DNA of 64,000 bases, from contig NZ_CP060725.1 of the NCBI RefSeq assembly GCF_003797775.2, positions 4,086,001 to 4,150,000 of the forward strand, in the 5' to 3' direction. Under the pieces are notes generated by a model. That model was not told the DNA's origin. It ran no database searches and saw only the letters and a program-made list of their open reading frames with translations. A program made the translations under genes and the position numbers. The stretch comes from Sphingopyxis sp. OPL5. Its GTDB lineage: Bacteria > Pseudomonadota > Alphaproteobacteria > Sphingomonadales > Sphingomonadaceae. Below are positions 1 through 9,600 of the stretch, in pieces (within the stretch, counting starts at the first letter, position 1; the number at the start of each line of letters is the position of its first letter).

Positions 1-470
1 GCAGCGTCGCGGCGAATATCGGCCGCTTCTTGCCGACGGCGGGGTCGGACCAGATTTTGGCGGCGGCGCAGCAGGCCGGGGTCCACGACCTGGTGGTCTC
101 GCTGCCCGGCGGGTATGAAACCGAAATCGGGTCGGGCGGGCATAATCTGTCGGCCGGCCAGCGCCAGCGTATAGCCCTCGCCCGTGCGCTCTATGGCGAT
201 CCGTTCCTGCTTTTGCTCGACGAGCCCAATTCCAACCTCGATCCCGAGGGCGAGGCGGCGCTGGCGGGAGCGATCAAGCGCGCGCAGGGTCGTGGTGCGA
301 TCACCTTGCTGGTCACCCATCAGACGCGCATTTTGAGTTCGACCAACAAGCTGCTGGTGCTTCGCGACGGCAAGGTCGCAGCATGGGGACCGCGTGACAA
401 GGTGTTGGCGGCGCTCGCGCAGGGCGCGAAACAGGCGCCGCGCGACGGCGGCCTGAAGGCCGTGAATTAG
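1..470 (+). CDS. Type I secretion ABC transporter ATPase, C-terminal end (5' truncated by window)
   Basis: The frame is open from the left edge, so only the last ~155 residues of the nucleotide-binding domain are visible. The ABC signature LSAGQRQR, Walker B LLLLDEP followed by NSNLD, and the H-loop histidine in LLVTHQT are all present. The Walker A and membrane domain would lie upstream of the window. The tail matches PrtD/HlyB-type exporters, which power one-step export of unfolded RTX substrates across both membranes. The stop is 6 bp before an HlyD-type adaptor gene, the usual T1SS order. Three RTX proteins just downstream are the obvious substrates. Family assignment is firm; substrate assignment is inferred from position. 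Confidence 0.9.
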   Translation, partial: SVAANIGRFLPTAGSDQILAAAQQAGVHDLVVSLPGGYETEIGSGGHNLSAGQRQRIALARALYGDPFLLLLDEPNSNLDPEGEAALAGAIKRAQGRGAITLLVTHQTRILSSTNKLLVLRDGKVAAWGPRDKVLAALAQGAKQAPRDGGLKAVN

Positions 471-476
471 GCCGCT

Positions 477-1826
477 ATGACCGACGCTCAGGACCAGCCA
501 ACGGGGACTCCCGCTGCCGCAGCAGTGAGCGTTTCGTCGCCCGACATTGCCGCCGCGCTTGCGACGCGGATGCGGCGCGCGCTGTGGTTGATGGCGGGGA
601 TCATCGCCGTGCTGCTGGCCATCTCAACGATCGTGCAGATCGACGGCGCGGTCGTCGGCAGCGGCGCGCTGTCGGCTGAATCGCGGGTGAAGACGATCGC
701 GCATCCCACCGGCGGCATCCTGTCGCGCCTGCTCGTTCGGGACGGCGATCGGGTGCGCGAGAATGACATCGTGATGGAATTCGCGACCGACGTGTCGGGA
801 CCGAGTTCCGAACTCAGCAACCAGTCGCTGGACCAGTTGCTCGCGCGGCAGGCGCGGCTCGATGCCGAACGATCGGGCCGTTCGCAGATGCGCTGGCCCG
901 CAGGATATCCGCCGCCCGCCGATGACGAGGCCCGCGCCGCGCTGGCGCAGGAACTGCGATTGTTGCAACTGCGCCAGAGCGAGATGACCGGCAACCGCCG
1001 GCTGCTCGACGAGCGGATTTCGCAGTTCAACGAGCTCAATCAAAGCTATCGCGTCCAGATCAGTTCGGCGCGGCGACAGCTCGAAATCATCCAGCCCGAG
1101 CTGGCCGGTCTGCGGCAGCTATATGAAAAGCGGCTGGTCACGGTGAACCGGCTCAACCAGCTCGAACGCCAGGCGGTCGAACTCGAAGGGTCGATCGGCG
1201 CGCTCGAGGCGAATATCGCGCAGACCAACGCGCGCATTTCCGAAGTCCGTGAGCAAAAACTCACCATCGAACAATCGCGCCGCGCCGAAGCCGGCGCCGA
1301 ACTGGCCCAGGTCGACGCCGCGATCGCCGACCAGCGCATCCGTATTGCCGACGCCGACGACCGCTTTTCACGCTCCGTCGTACGGGCTCCGGCGGCGGGG
1401 GTGATCGAAAAGCTGGCCTTTACAACGATCGGAAGCGCGGTTCCCGGCGGCACCCCGATCGCGCAGATCGTGCCCGACAAGGATGCCCTGATCGTCGAAG
1501 CAAGCGTGCGGCCTTCCGATATCGACCAGTTGAAGGTCGGACAGCCGGCACGGATCATGTTCCCGACGCTCGAACAGAATGTCACGCCCGAACTTGCCGG
1601 CAAGCTCATCTATCTTGCCGCCGATGCCACCGACGACGGCCGGGGTGGCCCGCCCTTTTTCCGCATTCGCGTCGAACTGCCGGTCACGACCCGCAACATG
1701 CCGATCCATACCCAGCTTCGCGCGGGATTGCCGGCGGAGGTGTTCCTGCGCACCGGCAGCCGGTCGCTGATGTCCTATCTGCTGAAACCGCTGCTCGACC
1801 AGATCAACCACGCTTTTCGGCAGTGA
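477..1826 (+). CDS. HlyD-family type I secretion periplasmic adaptor
   Basis: 449 residues, a normal length for PrtE/HlyD adaptors. A short cytoplasmic N-terminus is followed by one membrane segment (about residues 35-53) and a lipoyl-like half-motif around 73-93 (HPTGGILSRLLVRDGD). A long Gln/Glu/Arg-rich coiled coil spans roughly 115-280. The second lipoyl half starts at about 303 (VRAPAAGVIEKL) and leads into a beta-barrel region. It would bridge the inner-membrane ATPase and a TolC-like outer-membrane channel. No tolC homologue is seen in the window. It is co-directional with the ATPase gene and only 6 bp away, so the two are almost certainly translationally linked. It converges on kdsB with a 10-bp gap. 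Confidence 0.93.
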   Translation: MTDAQDQPTGTPAAAAVSVSSPDIAAALATRMRRALWLMAGIIAVLLAISTIVQIDGAVVGSGALSAESRVKTIAHPTGGILSRLLVRDGDRVRENDIVMEFATDVSGPSSELSNQSLDQLLARQARLDAERSGRSQMRWPAGYPPPADDEARAALAQELRLLQLRQSEMTGNRRLLDERISQFNELNQSYRVQISSARRQLEIIQPELAGLRQLYEKRLVTVNRLNQLERQAVELEGSIGALEANIAQTNARISEVREQKLTIEQSRRAEAGAELAQVDAAIADQRIRIADADDRFSRSVVRAPAAGVIEKLAFTTIGSAVPGGTPIAQIVPDKDALIVEASVRPSDIDQLKVGQPARIMFPTLEQNVTPELAGKLIYLAADATDDGRGGPPFFRIRVELPVTTRNMPIHTQLRAGLPAEVFLRTGSRSLMSYLLKPLLDQINHAFRQ

Positions 1827-1836
1827 CACCCGCCGG

Positions 1837-2628
1837 TCAAAAGTCGCCGCGCTCGCGCAGCAGCGCCTCGACCTTTTCGACGTCCGAGGGATAGTTGACA
1901 TCGCCATAGCCCCCCGCGACGGGATCGACCTCGACCAGCGCAATCGGCTGGCCATTTTCGAGAAATCGTAGCTGTTCCAGGCTTTCTGCGACTTCGAGCG
2001 CACCAGCCTGCCAGCCCGCATAGCGCGCCAGCATCGCTGGCTCATAGGCATAGAGACCCAGATGCAGCTTCCATTCGGCATTGACGCCCGAAGGGATCGG
2101 CGAACGCGAAAAATAGAGGGCGTTCCCGGCGCCGTCGGCGACGGCAAAAACCCCCGATGGCCGTCCAGCGGCAATCTCGCCCGCAAGATGCGCCCGCATC
2201 TCCCCTGAGCAACGAACGAAGGCGGTGAGGACGGCGCCGGCACCGGCGCGCCACGCCGCGATTAACGCCGCAACATGCGCACGATCGATCGCCGGCGAAT
2301 CGCCCTGCAGATTGATAACCAGCGACGGAGCCTCCGCCAGTGACGCGACGGCTTCGGCACAACGTTCGGTCCCGTTGCGTGCGGTGGCGGAAGTCATCAC
2401 GCAGCGCGCGCCGAAACCGGACGCCACATCGGCGATCGCGCGATCATCGGTCGCGATCACGATATCGGCGAGGTCGCGCAGGGCATTCGCCGCCCGCCAG
2501 CTATGTTCGACCAGCGGACGGGAGACGCCGTCAGCGCCGCGCAGCGGCGACAGCAGCTTGCCAGGAAAGCGCAGCGAGCCGAAACGCGCGGGGATGATGA
2601 TCAGGACATCGCGGCGCGCATCACTCAC
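1837..2628 (-). CDS. kdsB: 3-deoxy-manno-octulosonate cytidylyltransferase (CMP-Kdo synthetase)
   Basis: 263 residues, close to KdsB/KpsU length. The N-terminal nucleotide-binding segment IIPARFGSLRFPGKLL is diagnostic for the family. Further motifs are IATDDRAIADVA, TSATARNGTERCAEA and VINLQGDSP. The family usually has NLQGDEP, so one acidic residue is replaced by Ser here. It activates Kdo as CMP-Kdo in the cytoplasm. With kpsF, kdsA, kpsC and kpsS nearby, this is probably the capsule-dedicated copy (KpsU role) rather than the LPS housekeeping copy, but sequence alone cannot separate them. The start overlaps the kpsF stop by 4 bp (ATGA). Confidence 0.92.
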   Translation of the reverse strand: MSDARRDVLIIIPARFGSLRFPGKLLSPLRGADGVSRPLVEHSWRAANALRDLADIVIATDDRAIADVASGFGARCVMTSATARNGTERCAEAVASLAEAPSLVINLQGDSPAIDRAHVAALIAAWRAGAGAVLTAFVRCSGEMRAHLAGEIAAGRPSGVFAVADGAGNALYFSRSPIPSGVNAEWKLHLGLYAYEPAMLARYAGWQAGALEVAESLEQLRFLENGQPIALVEVDPVAGGYGDVNYPSDVEKVEALLRERGDF

Positions 2629-3629
2629 TTTTCGGGATAGCCGGCCTGCAGCATGTCCTGGATATTGAGCATGCCGACCAGCGTCCGGCCATCGGCGGCC
2701 ATCACCGGCAACACCGCGATGCGATGGCCGCGCATGATCGCAAAGGCATCGTGCTGGTCGGTATCGTCGCCAACCGTGACGGGGTCGGCGGTCATGATGC
2801 CCGACGCCGGGCTTTCGCTGCCGTCCAGGAAATGCCGTCGGATGTCGCCGTCGGTGACGATGCCCAGCAGCATCCGGTTCGCATCGACGACCGCACAGGC
2901 GCCGATGCCGGTTCGCGACGCCTCCGCGATCACCTGTTCGACCGGCGCATCGGGGCCGACCATGGGAAGCGCGTCGTCCTGCAGCATCAATTCACAAACC
3001 GACAGGAAGCGACCGCCGATCCGGCCGGCGGGGTGCAGCCGCGCGAACTGATTGCGGCTGAACGCTATTTCGCGCGCCACGAGCATCGTCAGCGCGTCGC
3101 CGACCGCGATGCTCGCGATGGTCGAGGAAAAAGGCGCGATGCCGAAATCGCATGCGGTGTCGAGTGCCGGTATCGCGATGACATGGTCGCACGATGCCGG
3201 CACGGCCTCGTCCGGCGCCGCGGTGATCGCCACCGTCTCGGCGCCGATCGACCGGGCATGGCGGATGACATACAACAACTCGCTCGACGCGCCCGATATC
3301 GTGATCGCAATCACGATATCGTCCGCCCGTACCATCCCGAGATCGCCGTGCAGCGCGTCGGCGCCGTGCATGAAGGTCGCCGCGACATCGCGCGCAGCAA
3401 GGCTGGCCGCGATCTTTCTGGCGGCGATCCCCGACTTGCCGATGCCGGTCAGGATCACACGCCCGCGGCAGGCGGCGATCCTGATTGCAAGCTTGAGCAG
3501 CGTGTCGTCGAGGCCGTCGAGCAATTGTTCAAGCGCAACGATGTGGGATCGCAGCACGTTTTTTGCCGGCGACAGCATATCATGCGCATCGGCCACCCCG
3601 GGATCATCGATCGAAACCGCATAGGGCAT
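2625..3629 (-). CDS. kpsF: Arabinose-5-phosphate isomerase, KpsF/GutQ family
   Basis: 334 residues from the chosen ATG at 3629. The frame stays open upstream to 3722, but that part would overlap the preceding RTX gene. The chosen start lies 10 bp after that gene's stop and gives the family length. A SIS sugar-phosphate isomerase domain (about 45-170, with GIGKSGIAARKIAASL and the HGDLGM loop) is followed by two CBS domains. The second half contains ITDGDIRRHF, typical of KpsF/KdsD. It converts ribulose-5-P to arabinose-5-P, the first committed step to Kdo. It is coupled to kdsB by an ATGA overlap. Its position after the RTX gene suggests co-transcription with it. Confidence 0.92.
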   Translation of the reverse strand: MPYAVSIDDPGVADAHDMLSPAKNVLRSHIVALEQLLDGLDDTLLKLAIRIAACRGRVILTGIGKSGIAARKIAASLAARDVAATFMHGADALHGDLGMVRADDIVIAITISGASSELLYVIRHARSIGAETVAITAAPDEAVPASCDHVIAIPALDTACDFGIAPFSSTIASIAVGDALTMLVAREIAFSRNQFARLHPAGRIGGRFLSVCELMLQDDALPMVGPDAPVEQVIAEASRTGIGACAVVDANRMLLGIVTDGDIRRHFLDGSESPASGIMTADPVTVGDDTDQHDAFAIMRGHRIAVLPVMAADGRTLVGMLNIQDMLQAGYPEK

Positions 3630-3639
3630 CACCGCAAGC

Positions 3640-6594
3640 TCACACGAAGCCGAGTTGATACGCGGTATGATATTGCGCCGTCCAGTGATCGGGATGCCAG
3701 TCGAGCACGGGCGTACCGGCATCGGGAGCGAAGGCGGCGTCTTCGACAGCTTTTGCGCCGTCCCCGAACAGGTCCGGTTTGCCCGCCGTCGCCGACAGGA
3801 TGAAATCGCCCTGGGTCAGTTGGCTCATCGTCACATTGTGGAGGACGATGAAGTCGCCATTGCCAAGGTTGATGGCGCCGTTCGCGCCGACCTGGGTGAA
3901 GCCCGCCTGCAGCGCCCCGAAGCTTGCGAAACCAAAGGCCGAGACGTCGATCTTGTCGGTGCCACGCGCGAAATCGCCGATCACGTCGCCGCCGGTGCCG
4001 CGTTCGAAGACAAAGGTGTCCACTCCGCCCTCGCCGAACAGCACATCGTTGCCGCCCTTGCCATTCAGCGTGTCGTTGCCGCGCCCGCCGAGCAGATAAT
4101 TGCCGATCGCGTTGCCGGTCAGCCGATTCGCGAGATCGTTGCCGACCCCGAACGGCGTATTGCCCTCCAGCACCAGATTTTCGACATTGGCATAGAGATA
4201 ATAGCCGGCACCATTGATGTTGGCATAGACGGTGTCGGCCCCGCCGCCGACCGCTTCGAAGGTCAGGTCATCGGGGGTGTCGACATAATAAATGTCGTTG
4301 CCCGCACCGCCGTCCATGAGATCATAGTCTCCAAGACCCGAGGCCCCGCGCAATATGTCGTTGCCCGCACCGCCGACAAGGATATCGGTAAAGAAGCCCG
4401 CGCCGCCGATCAGCGTATCGTCGCCGTCCTCGCCATAAAGCGCGTCGGCGTCAGCGCCGCCGTCGAGGATGTCGTTGCCGAGACCGCCCACCAGATAATC
4501 GATCCCGGCATCGCCGAACAACTGATCGACACCGGCTTCGCCGAACAAGCTGTCGACGCCCGCACCACCGCGGATCACGTCGTCGCCGAGACCGCCGAGC
4601 AGCAGGTTCGCCCCCGCATTGCCCTGGAGCGTATTCGCCAGTTCGTTGCCGACCCCGAAAATGTCGCCCGCGCCGGTCGCGAGGGTCAGGTTTTCGAGAT
4701 TGGCGTAGAGATAGTGGCCGACCGATGCTGTCACCGTGTCGGTGCCGCCGTTCAGGCCTTCGAAGGTCAGGTCGCCCTGCGCATCGATGACATAATTGTC
4801 GTTGCCGGTGCCGCCGTACATCAGGTCGGCGCCCGCACCGCCATTCAGCATGTCGTTGCCGATGCCCCCGATCAACGTATCGATACCCGCACCGCCGTTG
4901 AGCGTGTCGTTGCCTGCGCCGCCGTCGAGCGTTGAGCCGAGGAGGATCGTGCCCGCCGCAGTAATGGTGTTGGCGGCCGAAATGTTGAGCGTATAGGAAC
5001 TGCCCACCGCGATACGGCCCGCACCATTCGTCTCAGGATTATAGGCCGAGACGACGACCCTGTAGGTGCCCGCGGTCGCCGCAGTGAAGGTCAGAAAGCT
5101 GTCGCGGAGATTCGCCGATCCGGTGTCGAGTCCTCCTTCTGAATCATCGTTAAACGCGAGGAAACCCGAAGGGCCATAGAGCCCGACTATCGCGTCGAGC
5201 CGAAAGCTACTGTCGATATCGATCGTGATCGTCGTTCCCGCCGACAGTGTGAAACTGTAGAGATCTTCCTGATCGCCGCCCTCGGCGTGGACGGTGACGC
5301 TGTTGACACCCGCGCCAACCGCCTGGATCGTGGGGTCACCGGCATGCGACGAGAAGCGGCCGTCGAGCGACATGGCGGTCGCGTCCGAATTGTTCCGCTG
5401 CGCCGCCGTCTTGATCATATCCTGCGATCCGTTGACGATGCTGAGGCCGTTGAACGCCGTGATGACGTCGTCGCCGCTGCCCCCGACGACATGTTCGATG
5501 CCGCTGAGCGTATCGCTGCCATCTCCCGTCGCGACCCCGGTCTGGAGGTTGATCGTCAGCGGCCCTGTCGCATGCGAATAATCGACCGTGTCCCAACCCG
5601 TGCCACCCGTCAGGCTATTGTTCGCGCCGTTACCAACCAGCAAATCGTCGCCATTGCCGCCAATCGCATTTTCGATGACGGCCCCGTTGGCGATGGTGAC
5701 GCCGCCCAGCACGCCGCCATTGCGCGAGACGAACCCGCCGCCGCCTTCCTCGTTGCGCAGGGTGGCCGCCCGCAGGTCGATGATCGCATCGAGTTGGCTA
5801 CCCTGTGCCGAGATGGTATCGGTTCCCCCGACGTCCCAGATCGTCATCCAGCCCGTGCCAGCCTGGTTAAGCGTCGGCATGGTGTAGGTGGTGTTGCCGG
5901 CGCCGGTGCTGGTATTCGCGCCATAGAGGAACTGCACCGCAGCGATATCGAAAGCCCCGGGCCCCATCTGCCAGCCATAATTGACCGACGGGGATCTGCC
6001 GACGTCCTCATAGCCGTCATTATAGGTCATCGTGGTGAAGATGCCCTGGTTGAGGCCGAACGGCCCGGTCGAGAACGCGTCGCCGAGGCCGGGGAAGCTG
6101 TCATCGCCCGGCTCATCGGCATGCGGATGCAGCAGTCCGATGCCATGACCCAGCTCGTGCACGAAGGTCAGGAAGCTGAGACCGCCGGCCTGATTGCTCG
6201 CGGTGGTAAAATAGGAGATCGTCGTGTTAAACTGACCGACCATGTCGCCGGTCGTCGGCAGCGTATGCTGTCCCAGGACATCGGACGGCAGGCTGGTGCT
6301 CAACTGGCCGACAAAGTCGTAGCTGGCGCGGCTGCCCGTGCCGTCATAGGCGGTCGTCGCGGCCTGGAAATGGATGTTGGCCACCGCGGCCCAGCTTGCG
6401 AGCGCGGCGGCATAGGCGCCGGCCGCACCGTTGGCGGCCCACAAGGCGCCGCCGTTCAGCCCGGTATCGCCCGGATTTCCCTGCAACGCATAGATCACCG
6501 TCGTCGCGGGGCGAAAGGCGACGCCATAGACGAGCGTATCGATGAAGACATTGCCGCTTTCGCCGACAGTCTGGAGGCGGGTGGAAAGAACCAT
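3640..6594 (-). CDS. Serralysin-type (M10) zinc metalloprotease with PPC-like and RTX domains
   Basis: 984 residues with no N-terminal signal peptide, as expected for a type I secretion substrate. The zinc site HELGHGIGLLH (residues 146-156) matches HExxHxxGxxH, and a Met-turn (TMTY, about 188-191) follows, so the peptidase looks active. A pre-peptidase C-terminal-like beta domain spans about 400-540 (EDLYSFTL to TYRVVVSAYN). About 550-840 is built of GGxGxD calcium-binding nonapeptides. A serralysin C-terminal region (FERGTGGDVIGDFARGTDKID) follows. The last ~300 residues closely resemble the other two RTX proteins here. Serralysins are usually about 480 residues, so the PPC-like domain and long RTX array make this one twice normal size. 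Start ATG 6594 has an AGGG 8 bp upstream. Confidence 0.92.
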   Translation of the reverse strand: MVLSTRLQTVGESGNVFIDTLVYGVAFRPATTVIYALQGNPGDTGLNGGALWAANGAAGAYAAALASWAAVANIHFQAATTAYDGTGSRASYDFVGQLSTSLPSDVLGQHTLPTTGDMVGQFNTTISYFTTASNQAGGLSFLTFVHELGHGIGLLHPHADEPGDDSFPGLGDAFSTGPFGLNQGIFTTMTYNDGYEDVGRSPSVNYGWQMGPGAFDIAAVQFLYGANTSTGAGNTTYTMPTLNQAGTGWMTIWDVGGTDTISAQGSQLDAIIDLRAATLRNEEGGGGFVSRNGGVLGGVTIANGAVIENAIGGNGDDLLVGNGANNSLTGGTGWDTVDYSHATGPLTINLQTGVATGDGSDTLSGIEHVVGGSGDDVITAFNGLSIVNGSQDMIKTAAQRNNSDATAMSLDGRFSSHAGDPTIQAVGAGVNSVTVHAEGGDQEDLYSFTLSAGTTITIDIDSSFRLDAIVGLYGPSGFLAFNDDSEGGLDTGSANLRDSFLTFTAATAGTYRVVVSAYNPETNGAGRIAVGSSYTLNISAANTITAAGTILLGSTLDGGAGNDTLNGGAGIDTLIGGIGNDMLNGGAGADLMYGGTGNDNYVIDAQGDLTFEGLNGGTDTVTASVGHYLYANLENLTLATGAGDIFGVGNELANTLQGNAGANLLLGGLGDDVIRGGAGVDSLFGEAGVDQLFGDAGIDYLVGGLGNDILDGGADADALYGEDGDDTLIGGAGFFTDILVGGAGNDILRGASGLGDYDLMDGGAGNDIYYVDTPDDLTFEAVGGGADTVYANINGAGYYLYANVENLVLEGNTPFGVGNDLANRLTGNAIGNYLLGGRGNDTLNGKGGNDVLFGEGGVDTFVFERGTGGDVIGDFARGTDKIDVSAFGFASFGALQAGFTQVGANGAINLGNGDFIVLHNVTMSQLTQGDFILSATAGKPDLFGDGAKAVEDAAFAPDAGTPVLDWHPDHWTAQYHTAYQLGFV
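3677..4760. repeat. RTX 3'-end repeat, copy A
   Basis: About 1.1 kb encoding the C-terminal third of the serralysin-like protein. It is near-identical over long runs to 14227-15300 and, over most of its length, to 6820-7770. By eye the first 150 bases differ from copy B at only a handful of positions, many of them third-codon positions. Boundaries are approximate. Confidence 0.75.
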
Positions 6595-6684
6595 GGAACG
6601 ACCCTATTCGGCTGAAAAACGGATGGAAGGAAAGCGATAGGATATCATGGACGTGGATCGGACGAACCTGAAAAGATTTTCATA

Positions 6685-9600
6685 TCAGGCCCAGAAACCC
6701 TGGTCGATCCATGCGCCGTGGATCTGCGCGCCGAAGCGGATCGGCATATGATCCACATCGGCGTCGCCGACGAACAGGGCGTCGATCTTGCCCGCCGCTT
6801 CGAACGGATCGAGCTTTGGCGATGACGCCGACAGGATGAAATCGGCCGAGGCAAGCGCCGCCATATCGACCCCGTGCAACACGATCAGGTCGCCCGAACC
6901 CAATTGGATCGCGCCGTCGGCGCCCGCTTGCACAAAGGTCGCCTGCAGCGCCGCGAAGCTCGCGAAACCGAAGGCCGACAGGTCGATCTTGTCGGTTCCG
7001 CGCGCGAAATCGCCGATCACGTCGCCGCCGGTGCCGCGTTCGAATATGAAGGTGTCCGCGCCGCTCTCGCCAAACAGCACGTCGTTTCCGGCCTTGCCGT
7101 TCAGCGTGTCGTTGCCGCGCCCGCCAAGCAGATAGTTGCCGGTCGCATTGCCGGTCAGCCGGTTCGCGAGATCGTTGCCGACCCCGAACGGCGTATTGCC
7201 CTCCAGCACCAGATTTTCGACATTGGCGTAGAGATAATAGCCGGCGCCGTTGATGTTGGCATAGACGGTGTCGGTCCCGCCGCCGACCGCCTCGAAGGTC
7301 AGGTCATCGGGGGTGTCGACATAGTAGCTGTCGTTCCCCGCGCCGCCGTCCATCAGGTCGTAATCGCCGAGCCCCGAATTGCCGCGCAATATGTCGTTGC
7401 CCGCGCCGCCGACGAGGATGTCGGTAAAGAAGCCCGCGCCGCCGATCAGCGTGTCGTTGCCATCCTCGCCATAGAGCGCGTCGGCATCGGCTCCGCCGTC
7501 GAGGATGTCGTTGCCGATGCCGCCGACCAGATAGTCGATCCCGGCGTCGCCGAACAGTTGGTCGGCGCCGTTTTCGCCGAACAGGCTATCGACCCCATCT
7601 CCGCCGCGGACGACATCGTCGCCGTCGCCGCCGAGCAGCAGGTTCGACCCGGCATTGCCGAGGATGGTGTTGGCGAGATTGTTGCCCACGCCGAAGATAT
7701 GGCCCGCGTTGGCCGCCAACGTCAGATTTTCTACATTGGCATAGAGGTAATAGCCGGCGGTCGCGATCGCGGTGTCGATGCCCTCGCCCGCCGCCTCGAA
7801 GATCAGGTCACTGGCGACATCGACATGATAGACGTCGTCGCCGCGACCACCGTAGAGCAGGTCGCTGCCAGTCAGGCCATCAAGCGTGTCGTTGCCCGCC
7901 AGCCCGCGCAGGTCGTCGGGGCCGGTGCCGCCCGTTATCATATCGTTGCCCGCCGTCCCGAATACCGGAGCGAAGGCGCGCGCGACGTCGGTTGCGAGGA
8001 CGGGCGGCGGCGCCGCCGGCGCCACCGGGGCGGTCGGGATCGGCTGGGCGGCGATCGGAGCAGCGCCAAAGCGGATCATCGTCGGCGTGATCGCCGCGAC
8101 CGTCGTCCCGCGGATGAGCAGGCTGTCGGTTGCCGAGAAGCGGATGAGGACGTCGTTGCCGCTCTGGGTGATCGACTGATAGGCGGTATAGCCCGCGACA
8201 TCGATATAGTCGTGGGCGCTGCCGGTCTGGAAGTCGGTGACGATATCGTCACCAAAGCCGGTTTCCAACCGGAAACTGTCGCGCCCGGCTCCGCCCGTCA
8301 GCGTGTCGTTGCCGGCCCCGCCCGACAATATGTCGTCGCCCGTATCGCCGAACAGATTGTCGTTGCCCGCGCCGGTCAGCAGTGTGTCGTTGCCCGCACC
8401 GCCACGAAGATCGCCGGTCAGACGGCCGCCCCGGCCGTCGAAGATATCGTCACCGCCGCCCAGCCGAACCTGCCCATTGATAGCGTTCGTGTTGACGACG
8501 ATGTCGGCATAGCTGCTGAGCGCGACGATCCCGTTGATCGTCCCGCTGTTGTAAACGCGCAACCCCGTTTCCGACGCAAATTGTTCGTAGAAGTCCAGGT
8601 CGGTCACGCGAATGGCGTAGTCGCCGTTGATCGTGCCGCGGTTCCAGACCTCCGAAAGCGACGAGAACTCGTCGAAGAGGATGGCCACGCTATCCCCAGG
8701 CGCGCCATTGTCATTCGCCGTCAACGTGCCCGAATTGACGACATCGACATCGCCGCGATAGGGCGCCCGAATTCCGAGAGCGATGGCTCCCGTGCCGCCG
8801 GACGCGATGATGCTGCCGCTGTTGAAGAAATGCTCGGGACTGGCCGAATTATAGTCTTGTATCGCGCCAGCCGCGCGGCCCGTCGCCGTCACGGCGATCG
8901 TTCCGCTGTTCACAAAGACCCCGTCCTGCAAATTCAGGTCCATGAAGGCGGTCGCGTCGCCATCGTTCGACGTTACGCGAATCTGGCCAGCATTCCAGAC
9001 CGACTGGAAATAAGAGCCGCCGAGTGCCGAGGCGTTCTGCGCCGTTATCTCGAAAATCGCACCCGCCTGGTTCACGAATTTGTCCCAGAGGCCGAACACG
9101 CCGATCGTCAGGAGATCGCCCAGCGTCGTCGTCATGCGGAAGGTTCCGCCATTCCACAGCGAGGATATGTAATTCTCCCCCTCCTGCAGAATCCCGACCG
9201 AACGCGTATCTTCGAAAAGCGGGTTTTCCGAACCGGTGTCGCCGAGGACGATTTGTGTTCCCGCCCCGAGCACAAGGTTGGATGCGGTTTCGATCGTGTC
9301 GAAAACGAAGCGCGGAGTCTGGATCGGCGCGACCGCGCCCTTGAAGCTGAGGTTCGCGGTGGTCAGCGTGGTAGCATCGGTGTCGCGCAGCAGCAGGCTG
9401 TCGTTCGCCGACAGACGGATGATCGTATCGGCTCCCGACTGCTCGATCGCGATCGCTGCGGCATAGCCGTAGATGTTGATGCGGTCGCCATTGGCGAAGT
9501 CCGTGACAACGTCGCGACCGCCGCCGGCCTGGAATTCGAAGATGTCGTTGCCGCTGCCGCCGGTGAGCGTATCGACGCCCGCGCCGCCGAACAGGATGTC

